NCBI RefSeq assembly: GCF_019414865.1
Contig: NZ_DXLG01000053.1
Coordinates: 1 to 10,612, forward strand
Direction of reading: 5' to 3'
DNA: 10,612 nucleotides
DNA from: Veillonella sp.
Lineage (GTDB): Bacteria > Bacillota > Negativicutes > Veillonellales > Veillonellaceae
Shown here: positions 1 to 7,948 of the stretch, piece after piece
Layout: each line of letters begins with the position of its first letter
Numbering within the stretch: the first letter of the stretch is position 1
Made by a program: the position numbers and the translations under genes
Notes under the pieces: model-generated
Database searches by the model: none
What the model was told of the DNA's origin: nothing
The model's input: the letters and a program-made list of their open reading frames with translations, nothing else

Positions 1-10
1 ATAATAGAGT

Positions 11-57
11 ATTGTAATTACTATATATAACTATAATAAAAGTACTAATATAAGGAG
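11..57 (+). promoter_or_regulatory. Candidate promoter and ribosome-binding site of the yhaO-yhaN operon
   Basis: The first 66 bases are very AT-rich and non-coding. A perfect -10 hexamer TATAAT lies at 32-37, but the best -35-like match (TTGTAA at 12-17) is only 14 bases away, so the promoter is weakly supported. A clear Shine-Dalgarno sequence AAGGAG at 52-57 sits 9 bases before the ATG at 67 and fixes the start of the first gene. The window begins here, so further upstream elements cannot be seen. Confidence 0.4.
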
Positions 58-66
58 TGGATATAG

Positions 67-1338
67 ATGCAGCCATTTCGATTTATACACTGTGGTGACC
101 TGCATTTAGGGGCACCCTTCCAATATGCTACAGGTATTAGCCGCGCCGTTGATCGCGCCGTGAGCGAAGCAACCTATGTAGCCTTTGATACAATTATTGA
201 CACTGCTATCGATGAGCATGTTCATGCTGTTGTCATAGCTGGTGATATTTATAATAGCGAAGACCATAATTTAGAGGCTCAAGTGCGCTTTGTACGTGCC
301 ATGTATCGCTTGGCAGAGCATCGCATTGCAGTTTATATGGTGCAAGGTAATCATGACCCTGCTGAAAGCTGGAAGGCTCAATTACAGATGCCTGACAATG
401 TGCATGTATTCTCTAGTGAACAAGTACAACGTTTCCCATTAATTGTTAACAATATAGAAATTGGTGGCGTTTACGGCATTAGCTGTGGCCATGGTAATGA
501 AAGTGACAATTATGCGCGCCAATACCGTGCCTTTGAACGAGATGAGTTTTCTTTTGCAGTTATGCACGGCACAGTCGGTTCTAGTGCAGGATCTGAAAAT
601 CATAATGTAACTGGTCCGTGTAGTTTAACAGACCTAGCAGAAGCAGCCATGGACTATTGGGCGTTAGGACATATTCATAAATCTCAAGTTCTTAGCGAGG
701 AACCTCTCGTTGTATATGCTGGTAATCCTCAAGGTTTACACCGCAAAGAAATAGGCCCTAAGGGGTGCTATCTTGTTTCTGTATCCCATAATGGTCATTG
801 TGAACCTCGATTTATTGAAACCAGTGCTATCCGTTTTGAAGAAATCAAAATTGATATTGCGGGCATGAAAACTGAAGCAGAATTCTTAGAAATTTTACGC
901 CATAAGAAAGAAAACTTGCGTAAACAGTATAAGAAAAACATTTTACTTTCTATTGTTCTCGTAGGCACAGGGCCATTGCATCGTTTATGTACACAAGAAG
1001 GTGTGCGTAAATTATGGTTGCAAGAGTCTCAAAGCGAAGAGAAGAGTAAATCTATATTCGTTATGCCATACCGCGTGATGTGTAATACGCGTCTTAGTAT
1101 CAATTTAGCGGAGCGTAGATTGTTATCTGATGTGGTAGGCGATTATTTGCGCGCCTATGACGATATGGTTGATGGTAATGCAGTACAGACGGCACGTCAA
1201 ATTTTGGCAGAACGTCCTGAATTTAAACGCTTAGGTGTATATGCCGATTTGTTGAGTGATGAGTTATTATTGCGTGCCTTGAAGCGCTGTGAAATTGAAG
1301 GTGTTACTGTATTGATGGGGGCTAACGATGAACATTAA
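67..1338 (+). CDS. yhaO: YhaO-like DNA repair exonuclease (SbcD/Mre11-type metallophosphoesterase)
   Basis: A 423-residue protein of the calcineurin-like metallophosphoesterase family, Mre11/SbcD branch, closest in plan to Bacillus YhaO (about 410 residues). All metal-binding motifs are present in order: D11 and H13 in GDLHLG, D60 in AGDIYN, N95-H96 in QGNHDP, H167 in MHG, and H202 and H204 in GHIH. The catalytic domain covers about residues 1-235; the rest is a charged C-terminal region where family members have capping and ATPase-contact segments. The start is set by AAGGAG 9 bases upstream. The gene overlaps the next by 11 bases, so the two are probably translationally coupled and the proteins act as a complex, like Mre11-Rad50. 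The expected activity is manganese-dependent cleavage of DNA ends or hairpins in the cytoplasm. The family call is secure; the cellular role (repair, recombination or anti-invader defence) is inference. Confidence 0.9.
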   Translation: MQPFRFIHCGDLHLGAPFQYATGISRAVDRAVSEATYVAFDTIIDTAIDEHVHAVVIAGDIYNSEDHNLEAQVRFVRAMYRLAEHRIAVYMVQGNHDPAESWKAQLQMPDNVHVFSSEQVQRFPLIVNNIEIGGVYGISCGHGNESDNYARQYRAFERDEFSFAVMHGTVGSSAGSENHNVTGPCSLTDLAEAAMDYWALGHIHKSQVLSEEPLVVYAGNPQGLHRKEIGPKGCYLVSVSHNGHCEPRFIETSAIRFEEIKIDIAGMKTEAEFLEILRHKKENLRKQYKKNILLSIVLVGTGPLHRLCTQEGVRKLWLQESQSEEKSKSIFVMPYRVMCNTRLSINLAERRLLSDVVGDYLRAYDDMVDGNAVQTARQILAERPEFKRLGVYADLLSDELLLRALKRCEIEGVTVLMGANDEH

Positions 1339-4210
1339 ACGCATACGATTTGATGAATTTGGCCCGTATCGCGACTGGTCTTTCACTACCGGTGATCATG
1401 GGGTTCAGCTCATGTATGGTCCTAATGAAAGTGGTAAAACATCTCTTCTTGAAGGGATGCGCACCCTTTTATTCGGCGGTACGCATAAGGCTTATGGTCC
1501 TATGACGGGTGCCCTCGATGTGGAGCGTAATGGTGAAAGCTACTACATCGGTCGTAAGGGTAAACAACTAGACTTTTACAGTCCTGGACATCCTGCCATT
1601 CATGAAGAGCCTGCTCAACATTGGTGGCATGGTATCGATAAAAAAACATATAACCGGATTTTCGGATTAACCCTTGATGATTTACAAGGCCTCGATGTGT
1701 TGCAAGAGGTAGAGATTCGATCCCGCTTCTTCGGTGCTGAAGGTGGGGAACACTTGGGCTCTGTTGTAAAAGACGTTGAAAAAGGAGCTACTGATTTATT
1801 GGTAGCGTCCTCCAATGGTAAACGCCGCATCAACGTGTTGATGGATGAGCTTAAGGAAAATCGCCAAAAGTTAAGCCATTTAGCCGAGCATGAAGCGCAA
1901 TATGTAGAACTGCAAAAGGCCTTTCACAGTACAGAGCAGACTGAGGCAGAATTGCAAGGTCAGTTGCAAGAGTGGAAAGAATACCGCGATGGTATAGATG
2001 TGGTATTGCGCGCGTGGGATACGTATCGTCGTAGCGAAGAAGCGCGTATGCACATGCAGCAGTATAATAGCGAGCTTGCCTTGAGCCGTGATGAGTTCCT
2101 TCGTATCGATGAGGAAATCAAACGCGCTAGAGACAACATGCAGCTGTGGCAGGAGAAGGAAGCGGCCCTAATGCCGGCTAACTTTAGTCCTGATAGTCCG
2201 TTTGGCACCTATGGTCAAGATATTGAAGACCTCATCCAACAAGGTGCTAAATGGGAACAATTGCGCCGTGAATGTGAAGAAGGGGATGCGTACATCTTTA
2301 AGGTACGGGAACAATTAGAATTTTCTCGTTCTATGCATTCAGCATGGCGTGATGATGAACCGATGGCCGATGATGTGAATTGGTTTGAAGGTGAGCGCTT
2401 AGCAAGTCGCTTGCGTACTGCTAAAGACCAATTATTGCATTGGCAAGATCGTAAACCTGCTGAGGCATCTGATGATTTGCCAGCAGCTAACCTTGACGGG
2501 GCATCCTTGCCAAATTACAGTGAAGAAGACTTGGCAAAAAAAGAACATCTTGAACGTGAACTAGAGCTTATCTTGATGGATATAGATCGAGTTACGGAAA
2601 AACGAGATAGCTATGGTCCAGATGCACAACCGAGTCATTTGCCAAAATGGTTACAACGCATTAGCGGTGTAGCAGCCGTTATTGGTGTACTACTTGTATT
2701 AGCGGGCCTCTTAGTATTAGAGTCCGTCCTATATACAATCGGTGGCTTTATATTGTTAATCCTATCGATGGCATTGTTCTGGTATGCAACATGGAAACGC
2801 CATAATGGTAATTCTGATGTATCTAAACTGAACTATGAGTTACAAATCTTGTCCTCTCGTAAATCTGATGTAGAACATCAGCTAGAGGCGTTGGTTAAAG
2901 CCGCAACACCTGTGGTGAGCCCAATTCCATCCATAGAAGGGGCGGCACATCTTGATCGTTGGGTCCAAGAAGGTCATACGTTGCAAGCTATTTATGATGA
3001 AGCCCTTGCAGCTTGGCAGAATTGGTTGCCTCAAGGTGCGGCGAAGAGCCTTAACGAAGATGATTTCTTCGGTCTCAAACAAGAGTACGATCAGTATCAT
3101 GAACAGTTACGTACTATTGAAGGTTATGAAAAGCGCTTAGCAGAGCACAAAGAGGGCTTACGTGTTATCGAAGACCAAGCCATGACCTTGTGGTATAACC
3201 TTGGTGTTGAGGCTCCTGTATCTCCTACAGAGTTAAAACGTATTTATAACCAATATAAAAACTTCCAACAAAATAAAATTGTATGGGAACAAAAGGAAGC
3301 ACAACGTAAAAGCTTCCGCAATGAATACGATAATTGGCACCGCAAAGAAAAAGAATTGCTACTTCGTCAACAAGAGCTCTTGCACAAGGCTGGCATGGAA
3401 AGCTCCAACGAGTATCGTCAACATCTTATCGATGAAGACCAATACAAGCAATGGCAAACCATTTACAAGCAAAGTCAGGTACAGTTAGATTTATTAGCTC
3501 CTGATGCGGAGAATAGAGATTTATTCTATCGTCGCTTGCGTGAAGGCAATAAGGATAATTGGCTTGATGAATTGGCGCATTCTGAACGAGAAATAGCATC
3601 CATTGAAGACAAGTTGGCAATATTATATGAGCGCCGTGGTCAAATTGTGGAGTCTATGCGTGCCCTAGGTTCTGACCAAGAGCAACACCAAATGCTTCAA
3701 GAACGGGAAGCGTTGCAAAATGAGTTAGAATCTGCTCTCGAAGATTGGGCTACTCAAGTGTTGATGAGCCACTGCATGGATAAGGCTCAACAATCGTACG
3801 AGCAAGAAAAACAGCCTCATATGTTAGAGCTTGCATCTTCTTATATAGAACGTTTGACTGGCGGTATTTATACCTTTGATATCCTCGGGATCAACGAAGG
3901 GGTAGCACTGGTTAATGGTAATGGAGAACGCTTAGAACTTAAGTTCTGGTCTAGTGGATTAGCCGATCAAGTCTACTTGGCATTGCGCCTAGCATTAGCT
4001 AAGGTATTCTCTTACCAAGTTGAATCCTTGCCAATTATCCTAGACGATATTCTCGTGCGCTTTGATGAAAACCGTCAACGTAGTGCCTTAGAACTATTAG
4101 CAGAAATAGGCAAGAACCAACAAATCTGGTTGTTTACATGCCAACGCTCTGTATTTGATATGGCTCAATCCGTTACAGGTATTGATTGCCATAGATTAAG
4201 TCGCAATTAA
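1328..4210 (+). CDS. yhaN: YhaN-like SMC/Rad50-type ATPase with a central membrane hairpin
   Basis: A 960-residue ATPase paired with the upstream nuclease, matching Bacillus YhaN in length (about 960). The N-terminal lobe carries Walker A, GPNESGKT, at residues 31-38. The C-terminal lobe has an ABC-like signature SSGLADQ at 875-881, then Walker B, IILDD, at 903-907. Between them are long charged, glutamine- and glutamate-rich stretches that read as coiled coil. In the middle, residues about 446-488 form a strongly hydrophobic double segment broken by a short ESVLYT turn, predicted as two transmembrane helices. No CxxC zinc hook is present anywhere in the protein, unlike Rad50 and SbcC. The likely picture is an ATP-driven clamp that controls the YhaO nuclease and is tethered to the membrane where Rad50 would have its hook. 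The ATG at 1328 lies inside the end of yhaO. Family call is strong; the tethering is inference from hydrophobicity. Confidence 0.88.
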   Translation: MNIKRIRFDEFGPYRDWSFTTGDHGVQLMYGPNESGKTSLLEGMRTLLFGGTHKAYGPMTGALDVERNGESYYIGRKGKQLDFYSPGHPAIHEEPAQHWWHGIDKKTYNRIFGLTLDDLQGLDVLQEVEIRSRFFGAEGGEHLGSVVKDVEKGATDLLVASSNGKRRINVLMDELKENRQKLSHLAEHEAQYVELQKAFHSTEQTEAELQGQLQEWKEYRDGIDVVLRAWDTYRRSEEARMHMQQYNSELALSRDEFLRIDEEIKRARDNMQLWQEKEAALMPANFSPDSPFGTYGQDIEDLIQQGAKWEQLRRECEEGDAYIFKVREQLEFSRSMHSAWRDDEPMADDVNWFEGERLASRLRTAKDQLLHWQDRKPAEASDDLPAANLDGASLPNYSEEDLAKKEHLERELELILMDIDRVTEKRDSYGPDAQPSHLPKWLQRISGVAAVIGVLLVLAGLLVLESVLYTIGGFILLILSMALFWYATWKRHNGNSDVSKLNYELQILSSRKSDVEHQLEALVKAATPVVSPIPSIEGAAHLDRWVQEGHTLQAIYDEALAAWQNWLPQGAAKSLNEDDFFGLKQEYDQYHEQLRTIEGYEKRLAEHKEGLRVIEDQAMTLWYNLGVEAPVSPTELKRIYNQYKNFQQNKIVWEQKEAQRKSFRNEYDNWHRKEKELLLRQQELLHKAGMESSNEYRQHLIDEDQYKQWQTIYKQSQVQLDLLAPDAENRDLFYRRLREGNKDNWLDELAHSEREIASIEDKLAILYERRGQIVESMRALGSDQEQHQMLQEREALQNELESALEDWATQVLMSHCMDKAQQSYEQEKQPHMLELASSYIERLTGGIYTFDILGINEGVALVNGNGERLELKFWSSGLADQVYLALRLALAKVFSYQVESLPIILDDILVRFDENRQRSALELLAEIGKNQQIWLFTCQRSVFDMAQSVTGIDCHRLSRN

Positions 4211-4217
4211 ATGTAAC

Positions 4218-4246
4218 CCCTGTGAAGGTATATAGCTTTCACAGGG
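4218..4246 (+). other. Strong hairpin after yhaN, lacking a U-tract
   Basis: An 11-bp stem (4218-4228 with 4236-4246, CCCTGTGAA pairing with TTCACAGGG, then one G-T wobble and a G-C pair) closes a 7-base loop. It begins 7 bases after the yhaN stop codon, where a terminator is expected. No run of T follows on the plus strand (the next bases are AATAGTAATGG), so it is not a textbook intrinsic terminator. It could be a weak or factor-dependent terminator, or a 3'-end stabiliser. Confidence 0.55.
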
Positions 4247-4261
4247 AATAGTAATGGCGAC

Positions 4262-4333
4262 GTTACAAATGATGTAACTAAAGTAACTGTTTTAGTTATC
4301 ATAGTGTGTTAGTATTGATTAGAAAGAAAGAGG
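4262..4333 (+). promoter_or_regulatory. Candidate hemE operator/promoter region and ribosome-binding site
   Basis: Two short inverted repeats overlap here: GTTAC (4262-4266) with GTAAC (4274-4278), and TAACTAAA (4275-4282) with TTTAGTTA (4291-4298), the second perfect over 8 bp with an 8-base spacer. A -10-like hexamer TATCAT (4297-4302, five of six matches to consensus) starts inside the end of the second repeat; no good -35 is visible at the right distance. The arrangement suits a regulator acting on the heme operon, but I do not recognise the motif as any known operator. The ribosome-binding site AAAGAGG at 4327-4333 is 8 bases before the TTG start codon of hemE. Confidence 0.35.
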
Positions 4334-4341
4334 TTGAGTAC

Positions 4342-5385
4342 TTGAATACAGCATATTTAGATATGATCCAAGGTAAGAACCCTGGTGTAACACCTGTGTG
4401 GTATATGCGCCAAGCTGGTCGTAGCCAAGCGGAATATCGCAAAATTAAAGAAAAATATACACTCTTTGAAATTACAAAAGAGCCTGAATTATGTGCTCGT
4501 GTTACAGAGCTACCTGTAAAAGAATACGGCGTAGATGCAGCCATCCTTTATAAGGACATTATGAGTCCTATGGTGGGGATGAATGTAAACGTAGAACTCA
4601 AGGCTGGTGTGGGCCCTGTGTTTAATACACCAATTCGCTCCATGGCTGATGTAGATACATTAGATACCTTTGATCCTACAAAGGTAGATTATATTGGAAA
4701 AACGATTAGTCTATTAACATCTGGTATGCTCGATGTTCCGCTCATTGGGTTCTGTGGCGCACCATTTACGATTGCGTCTTACCTCATCGAAGGGGGACCA
4801 ACAAAGAATTATAATAAGACCCGTGGCATGCTCATCGGTGCACCAGATGTGTGGAATGCATTGATGACAAAGTTAGCAGATATGTCCATTGAATATTTGT
4901 CTATGCAAGCCGAAGCAGGTGCGAATGCATTACAAATCTTCGACTCTTGGGTTGGTGCAGTGAATGCGGACCAATATAAACAAGGTATTTATCCTCATAT
5001 GGAACGCATTATTAAGACTGTAAAGAAGCGATATCCTAACTTGCCTATGGCTATGAATGGTGTTGGTACAGATCATCTTGTATCTATTTGGTCTCATTTG
5101 CCATTGGATGTAATCGCTCTTGATTGGCGTAGCTCCATCGTTATGGCTAATGAACGAGGCGTAACACAAACGGTACAAGGTAATCTCGATCCAGCCTACT
5201 TATTCGCTGATGAAAAAACATTAGCTCACGAAGTGGATCGTATCTTACTTGATGGTGTTCGTTATGGCCGTCATATCTTTAACTTAGGTCATGGCGTATT
5301 CCCAGAGGCGGATCCTAAAAAGCTCCATTGGCTCACAGACTATGTACATGAACGCAGTCGTGAATTATGGGCACAAGAGGGGTAA
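4342..5385 (+). CDS. hemE: Uroporphyrinogen decarboxylase HemE
   Basis: A 347-residue cytoplasmic enzyme that removes four carboxyl groups from uroporphyrinogen III to give coproporphyrinogen III. Diagnostic family motifs are present: PVWYMRQAGRS near the N-terminus (R23 and R27 of the substrate-binding loop), YKDIMSP with the catalytic aspartate D72, GFCGAPFTIASYLIEGG in the middle, and NLGHGVFPEADP near the C-terminus. The length is normal for the family. The reading frame is open further upstream to a GTG at 4306, but that start has no Shine-Dalgarno sequence. The TTG at 4342 has AAAGAGG 8 bases before it and gives an N-terminus like Bacillus HemE, so I chose TTG. It is the first gene of a hemE-hemH-hemY operon, with hemH starting 4 bases after its stop. 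Identification is secure; the TTG start is probable. Confidence 0.95.
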   Translation: MNTAYLDMIQGKNPGVTPVWYMRQAGRSQAEYRKIKEKYTLFEITKEPELCARVTELPVKEYGVDAAILYKDIMSPMVGMNVNVELKAGVGPVFNTPIRSMADVDTLDTFDPTKVDYIGKTISLLTSGMLDVPLIGFCGAPFTIASYLIEGGPTKNYNKTRGMLIGAPDVWNALMTKLADMSIEYLSMQAEAGANALQIFDSWVGAVNADQYKQGIYPHMERIIKTVKKRYPNLPMAMNGVGTDHLVSIWSHLPLDVIALDWRSSIVMANERGVTQTVQGNLDPAYLFADEKTLAHEVDRILLDGVRYGRHIFNLGHGVFPEADPKKLHWLTDYVHERSRELWAQEG

Positions 5386-5389
5386 GCTA

Positions 5390-6289
5390 GTGAACATCGA
5401 TAAAAAAGGATTATTATTCTTATCCTATGGTAGCCCTTCAAGTAAGGATGATTTAGTACCATATATGACGAGTATTCGTCATGGTCGCGTGCCGACCGAT
5501 GCTGAAGTTGCAAATCTTACCCATCGTTATGATGTCATTGGTCAGTGGTCCAACGTAGAATTACAAACGATGGCAGAACGTCAATATAATAGACTGCTTA
5601 CTTTGTTGCCATCCATACCATCGGCCATTGGATATCTTCATATGAAGCCGTCCATTGCTGATGCGGTAGATGCATTAGTCAAACAAGGTGTAGAGCATAT
5701 TATCGCTATCGTAACGGCCCCATTCTTTACGTCTCTTGGTACTGGCGCTTATGAGAAACAAGTGCAGGCTGCAATTTGTGGCTTTCAAGATGTAACCTTT
5801 GATGTTATTCGTGCTTGGTGGGATCAACCTTCCTTTATCGAGTATTGGGTAAAAGCAGTTTCAGACTGCATCAATGACACTAAAGATGTATTTGTTATTT
5901 TTAGTGCTCATAGCATACCTCTTATTAATAGTCATAATGGAGACTCTTATGCATTGGCCTTAGAGGAAAGTGCAAAAGAAATCGCAGAACGTTGTGGTTT
6001 AGAACAGTGGTCTGTAGCTTGGCAGAGCGCAGCCCCTCACGGACAATGGTTAGGGCCAACCGTAGCGGAAGCAATCAATCAAGCTCTACGTAGTGGTGCG
6101 ATACATATAGCCTTTGTACCATTTGGCTTTGTAAGCAATCATGTAGAGGTATTGTACGATAATGATGTAGAGTGTAAAGAACTCGTTGATGCTGGCGGCG
6201 CTGTATATATGCGTGCAGAAATGCCGAATTGTGATGAAACATTCTTGCAAGCGATGGCGAGTGCAATAATAGAAAGGATTCATTCGTGA
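5390..6289 (+). CDS. hemH: Ferrochelatase HemH (coproporphyrin ferrochelatase, CpfC type)
   Basis: A 299-residue soluble ferrochelatase that inserts ferrous iron into a porphyrin. The catalytic histidine is H174 in FSAHSIP, and the second metal-site pair is H251 and E253 in GFVSNHVEVLYDND. By alignment from memory these match H183 and E264 of Bacillus HemH. The conserved LLFLSYGSP lies at the N-terminus. The short, soluble, Bacillus-like form next to hemY and hemQ suggests that the substrate is coproporphyrin III rather than protoporphyrin IX. The frame is open upstream into hemE, but the GTG at 5390 has AAGAGGGG at 5375-5382, spacing 7, so this start is preferred. The ribosome-binding site overlaps the end of hemE, and the stop overlaps the hemY start by 4 bases, so translation is probably coupled on both sides. 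It is slightly shorter than Bacillus HemH (310) with no missing motif. Confidence 0.94.
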   Translation: MNIDKKGLLFLSYGSPSSKDDLVPYMTSIRHGRVPTDAEVANLTHRYDVIGQWSNVELQTMAERQYNRLLTLLPSIPSAIGYLHMKPSIADAVDALVKQGVEHIIAIVTAPFFTSLGTGAYEKQVQAAICGFQDVTFDVIRAWWDQPSFIEYWVKAVSDCINDTKDVFVIFSAHSIPLINSHNGDSYALALEESAKEIAERCGLEQWSVAWQSAAPHGQWLGPTVAEAINQALRSGAIHIAFVPFGFVSNHVEVLYDNDVECKELVDAGGAVYMRAEMPNCDETFLQAMASAIIERIHS

Positions 6290-7908
6290 ATGTAACAATA
6301 GTGGGCGGTGGCTTAACCGGATTGACAGCGGCTTATTATTTAGGCCATGCAAAGCCGGACTGGACCATCACTCTTTATGAACAAGCACCACGATTTGGTG
6401 GGAAAATACAAACACAACGCGTCGATGACTTCGTGGTTGAGCTGGGACCTGATTCTTACTTAGGCCGTAAAACGGAAATGACGGATCTCGTCTATGATCT
6501 CGGATTAGGGGACACCCTTGTATCGAATGAAACAGGGCAAGCCTTTGTGTATGACAAGGGTTCCATACATCCTATTCCAGGTGGTTCTATCATGGGGATT
6601 CCAACGGAAATGATGCCTTTTGTGAAAGCAACGCTCATTTCGTGGCCTGGGAAATTGCGCGCTAGCTTAGATTACTTTAAAAAGCCTTATCAGCTCGATA
6701 AAAATGGTGATGTATCCATTGGTCACTTCTTTAAATACCATTTGGGACAAGAAATGATGGATAAGCTCATCGAACCATTATTAGCTGGTATCTATGGTGG
6801 CGATATCTATAAAATCAGTTTATTGTCTACGTTCCCTCATTTTATTCAAGTAGAACAAAAATATGGGAATATGGTAAAAGGTATGATGGCTGCTAAGATG
6901 GGCCACTCCAAAGCGGGGGTTACTAAAGCGGCTAAAGGTGCTGTTGCTGAAGGTGACGTACCGCGTGCTGGTAAAGGGACTATGACAGACCGTCAATTTG
7001 AAAGTCATGAAGCGAAGGCCACTAAGGCACATGCGGATATGGCAAGTCGCAAGGGCACTGCTGCTCAATCTGGCATGTTCCGTCAATTGACAGGTGGTCT
7101 TGAAAGCGTTATTACGGCCATCGTTGAAGCAATGCCTAGCAATGTATCACTACATACCAGTGCATTAGTCTCTGATATTCGCTACACCGATGGTCAATAT
7201 GCATTAGACGTCGTAAAACAAGATTCCGAGGACTGTAACTGTAACGGTCAATTAGCAAGTCATGAAAATTCCAATGTAGAATTAGGCCTTGATATGAGAA
7301 CTAGTAGTGATGACGTTACTGCTAATGCAGATCACGTGATCATCTGCACACCGCCGGCAACGTATAATCAGTGGTTTAAAGATGATACTGGTTTTGATTT
7401 CTTGCGCTCCATGGAACAGTCTAGTTGCGCTATTGCCATCATGGCCTTTGATAAAAGTACCTTCGATGGTGAATTAAAAGGCTCTGGCCTGTTGATTACA
7501 CGCAACACAGATACACCGCTCACGGCATGTACAATCCTTAATCAAAAGTGGCCACAAACAACGCCTGACGATAAGATTGTATTGCGCGTCTTTATCGGTA
7601 AACCTGGCAATGATGTAGTAGAACATCTCAATGATGAGGAACTTTCAGAATTAGCAGTGAAAGAAATTCAACGCATTATGAGTTTCTCTACGCAACCTGA
7701 ATGGGTTCGTATCAATCGTCTCATCCACTGCATGCCGCAATATAATGTGGGCCATCGGGCAGGTATTACAGCTGTGCGTAAACATGTAGCCGAGAATTAT
7801 CCAAACTTACACCTTATTGGCACTCCATTTGATGGAATTGGTATTCCTGATGGTGTGAAACAGGCGAAAGAACTCATACAGTCTATTGTAGGCAGTAATG
7901 AAAACTAA
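6286..7908 (+). CDS. hemY: Coproporphyrinogen III oxidase / protoporphyrinogen oxidase HemY (CgoX), with insertions
   Basis: An FAD-dependent, oxygen-type porphyrinogen oxidase of 540 residues. The N-terminal dinucleotide-binding motif GGGLTG (7-12) is followed by a conserved GGKIQT segment (38-43) and ELGPDS (52-57). EPLLAGIYGGD (163-173) is the family core signature. The C-terminal FAD contact region, ending in LIGTPFDGIGIPDGV, is intact. Bacillus-type HemY has about 470 residues; the excess here sits in two places. Residues about 206-262 are lysine- and alanine-rich and low in complexity; residues about 311-346 are acidic and asparagine-rich with a DCNCN cluster. Both look like surface loops. 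In the coproporphyrin-dependent pathway it oxidises coproporphyrinogen III to coproporphyrin III. The GTG start overlaps the hemH stop as GTGA, with AAAGGA at 6273-6278. Last gene of the operon. The symbol cgoX is also used. Family call is strong; substrate choice rests on the neighbours. Confidence 0.93.
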   Translation: MNVTIVGGGLTGLTAAYYLGHAKPDWTITLYEQAPRFGGKIQTQRVDDFVVELGPDSYLGRKTEMTDLVYDLGLGDTLVSNETGQAFVYDKGSIHPIPGGSIMGIPTEMMPFVKATLISWPGKLRASLDYFKKPYQLDKNGDVSIGHFFKYHLGQEMMDKLIEPLLAGIYGGDIYKISLLSTFPHFIQVEQKYGNMVKGMMAAKMGHSKAGVTKAAKGAVAEGDVPRAGKGTMTDRQFESHEAKATKAHADMASRKGTAAQSGMFRQLTGGLESVITAIVEAMPSNVSLHTSALVSDIRYTDGQYALDVVKQDSEDCNCNGQLASHENSNVELGLDMRTSSDDVTANADHVIICTPPATYNQWFKDDTGFDFLRSMEQSSCAIAIMAFDKSTFDGELKGSGLLITRNTDTPLTACTILNQKWPQTTPDDKIVLRVFIGKPGNDVVEHLNDEELSELAVKEIQRIMSFSTQPEWVRINRLIHCMPQYNVGHRAGITAVRKHVAENYPNLHLIGTPFDGIGIPDGVKQAKELIQSIVGSNEN

Positions 7909-7934
7909 TATTAAGTAGTGAGAACTAATATTAA
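7895..7934 (+). repeat. 20-bp tandem duplication across the hemY stop codon
   Basis: Two adjacent 20-base units, 7895-7914 and 7915-7934, agree at 18 of 20 positions (both end GAAAACTAATATTAA or GAGAACTAATATTAA). The first unit contains the last hemY codons and its TAA stop (7906-7908). The second is a non-coding copy carrying the same TAA. This looks like a replication-slippage duplication of the gene's 3' end. Confidence 0.8.
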
Positions 7935-7948
7935 TAAATAATTATAAG

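Noticed and set aside
1615..3620. Several open frames of 60-80 codons inside yhaN, on both strands
   Set aside because: They lie fully within a well-supported gene, have no ribosome-binding sites of note and have compositions expected of out-of-frame translation.
4306..4341. Longer N-terminus of HemE from a GTG at 4306
   Set aside because: No Shine-Dalgarno sequence precedes it, and the extra residues do not match the family; the TTG at 4342 has a good site 8 bases upstream.
5291..5389. Longer N-terminus of HemH inside hemE
   Set aside because: It would overlap hemE by about 95 bases with no ribosome-binding site; the family N-terminus begins just after the GTG at 5390.
6075..7086. Minus-strand open frames of 60-90 codons across hemH and hemY
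   Set aside because: They are antisense to conserved enzymes, lack start signals and show no recognisable motifs.
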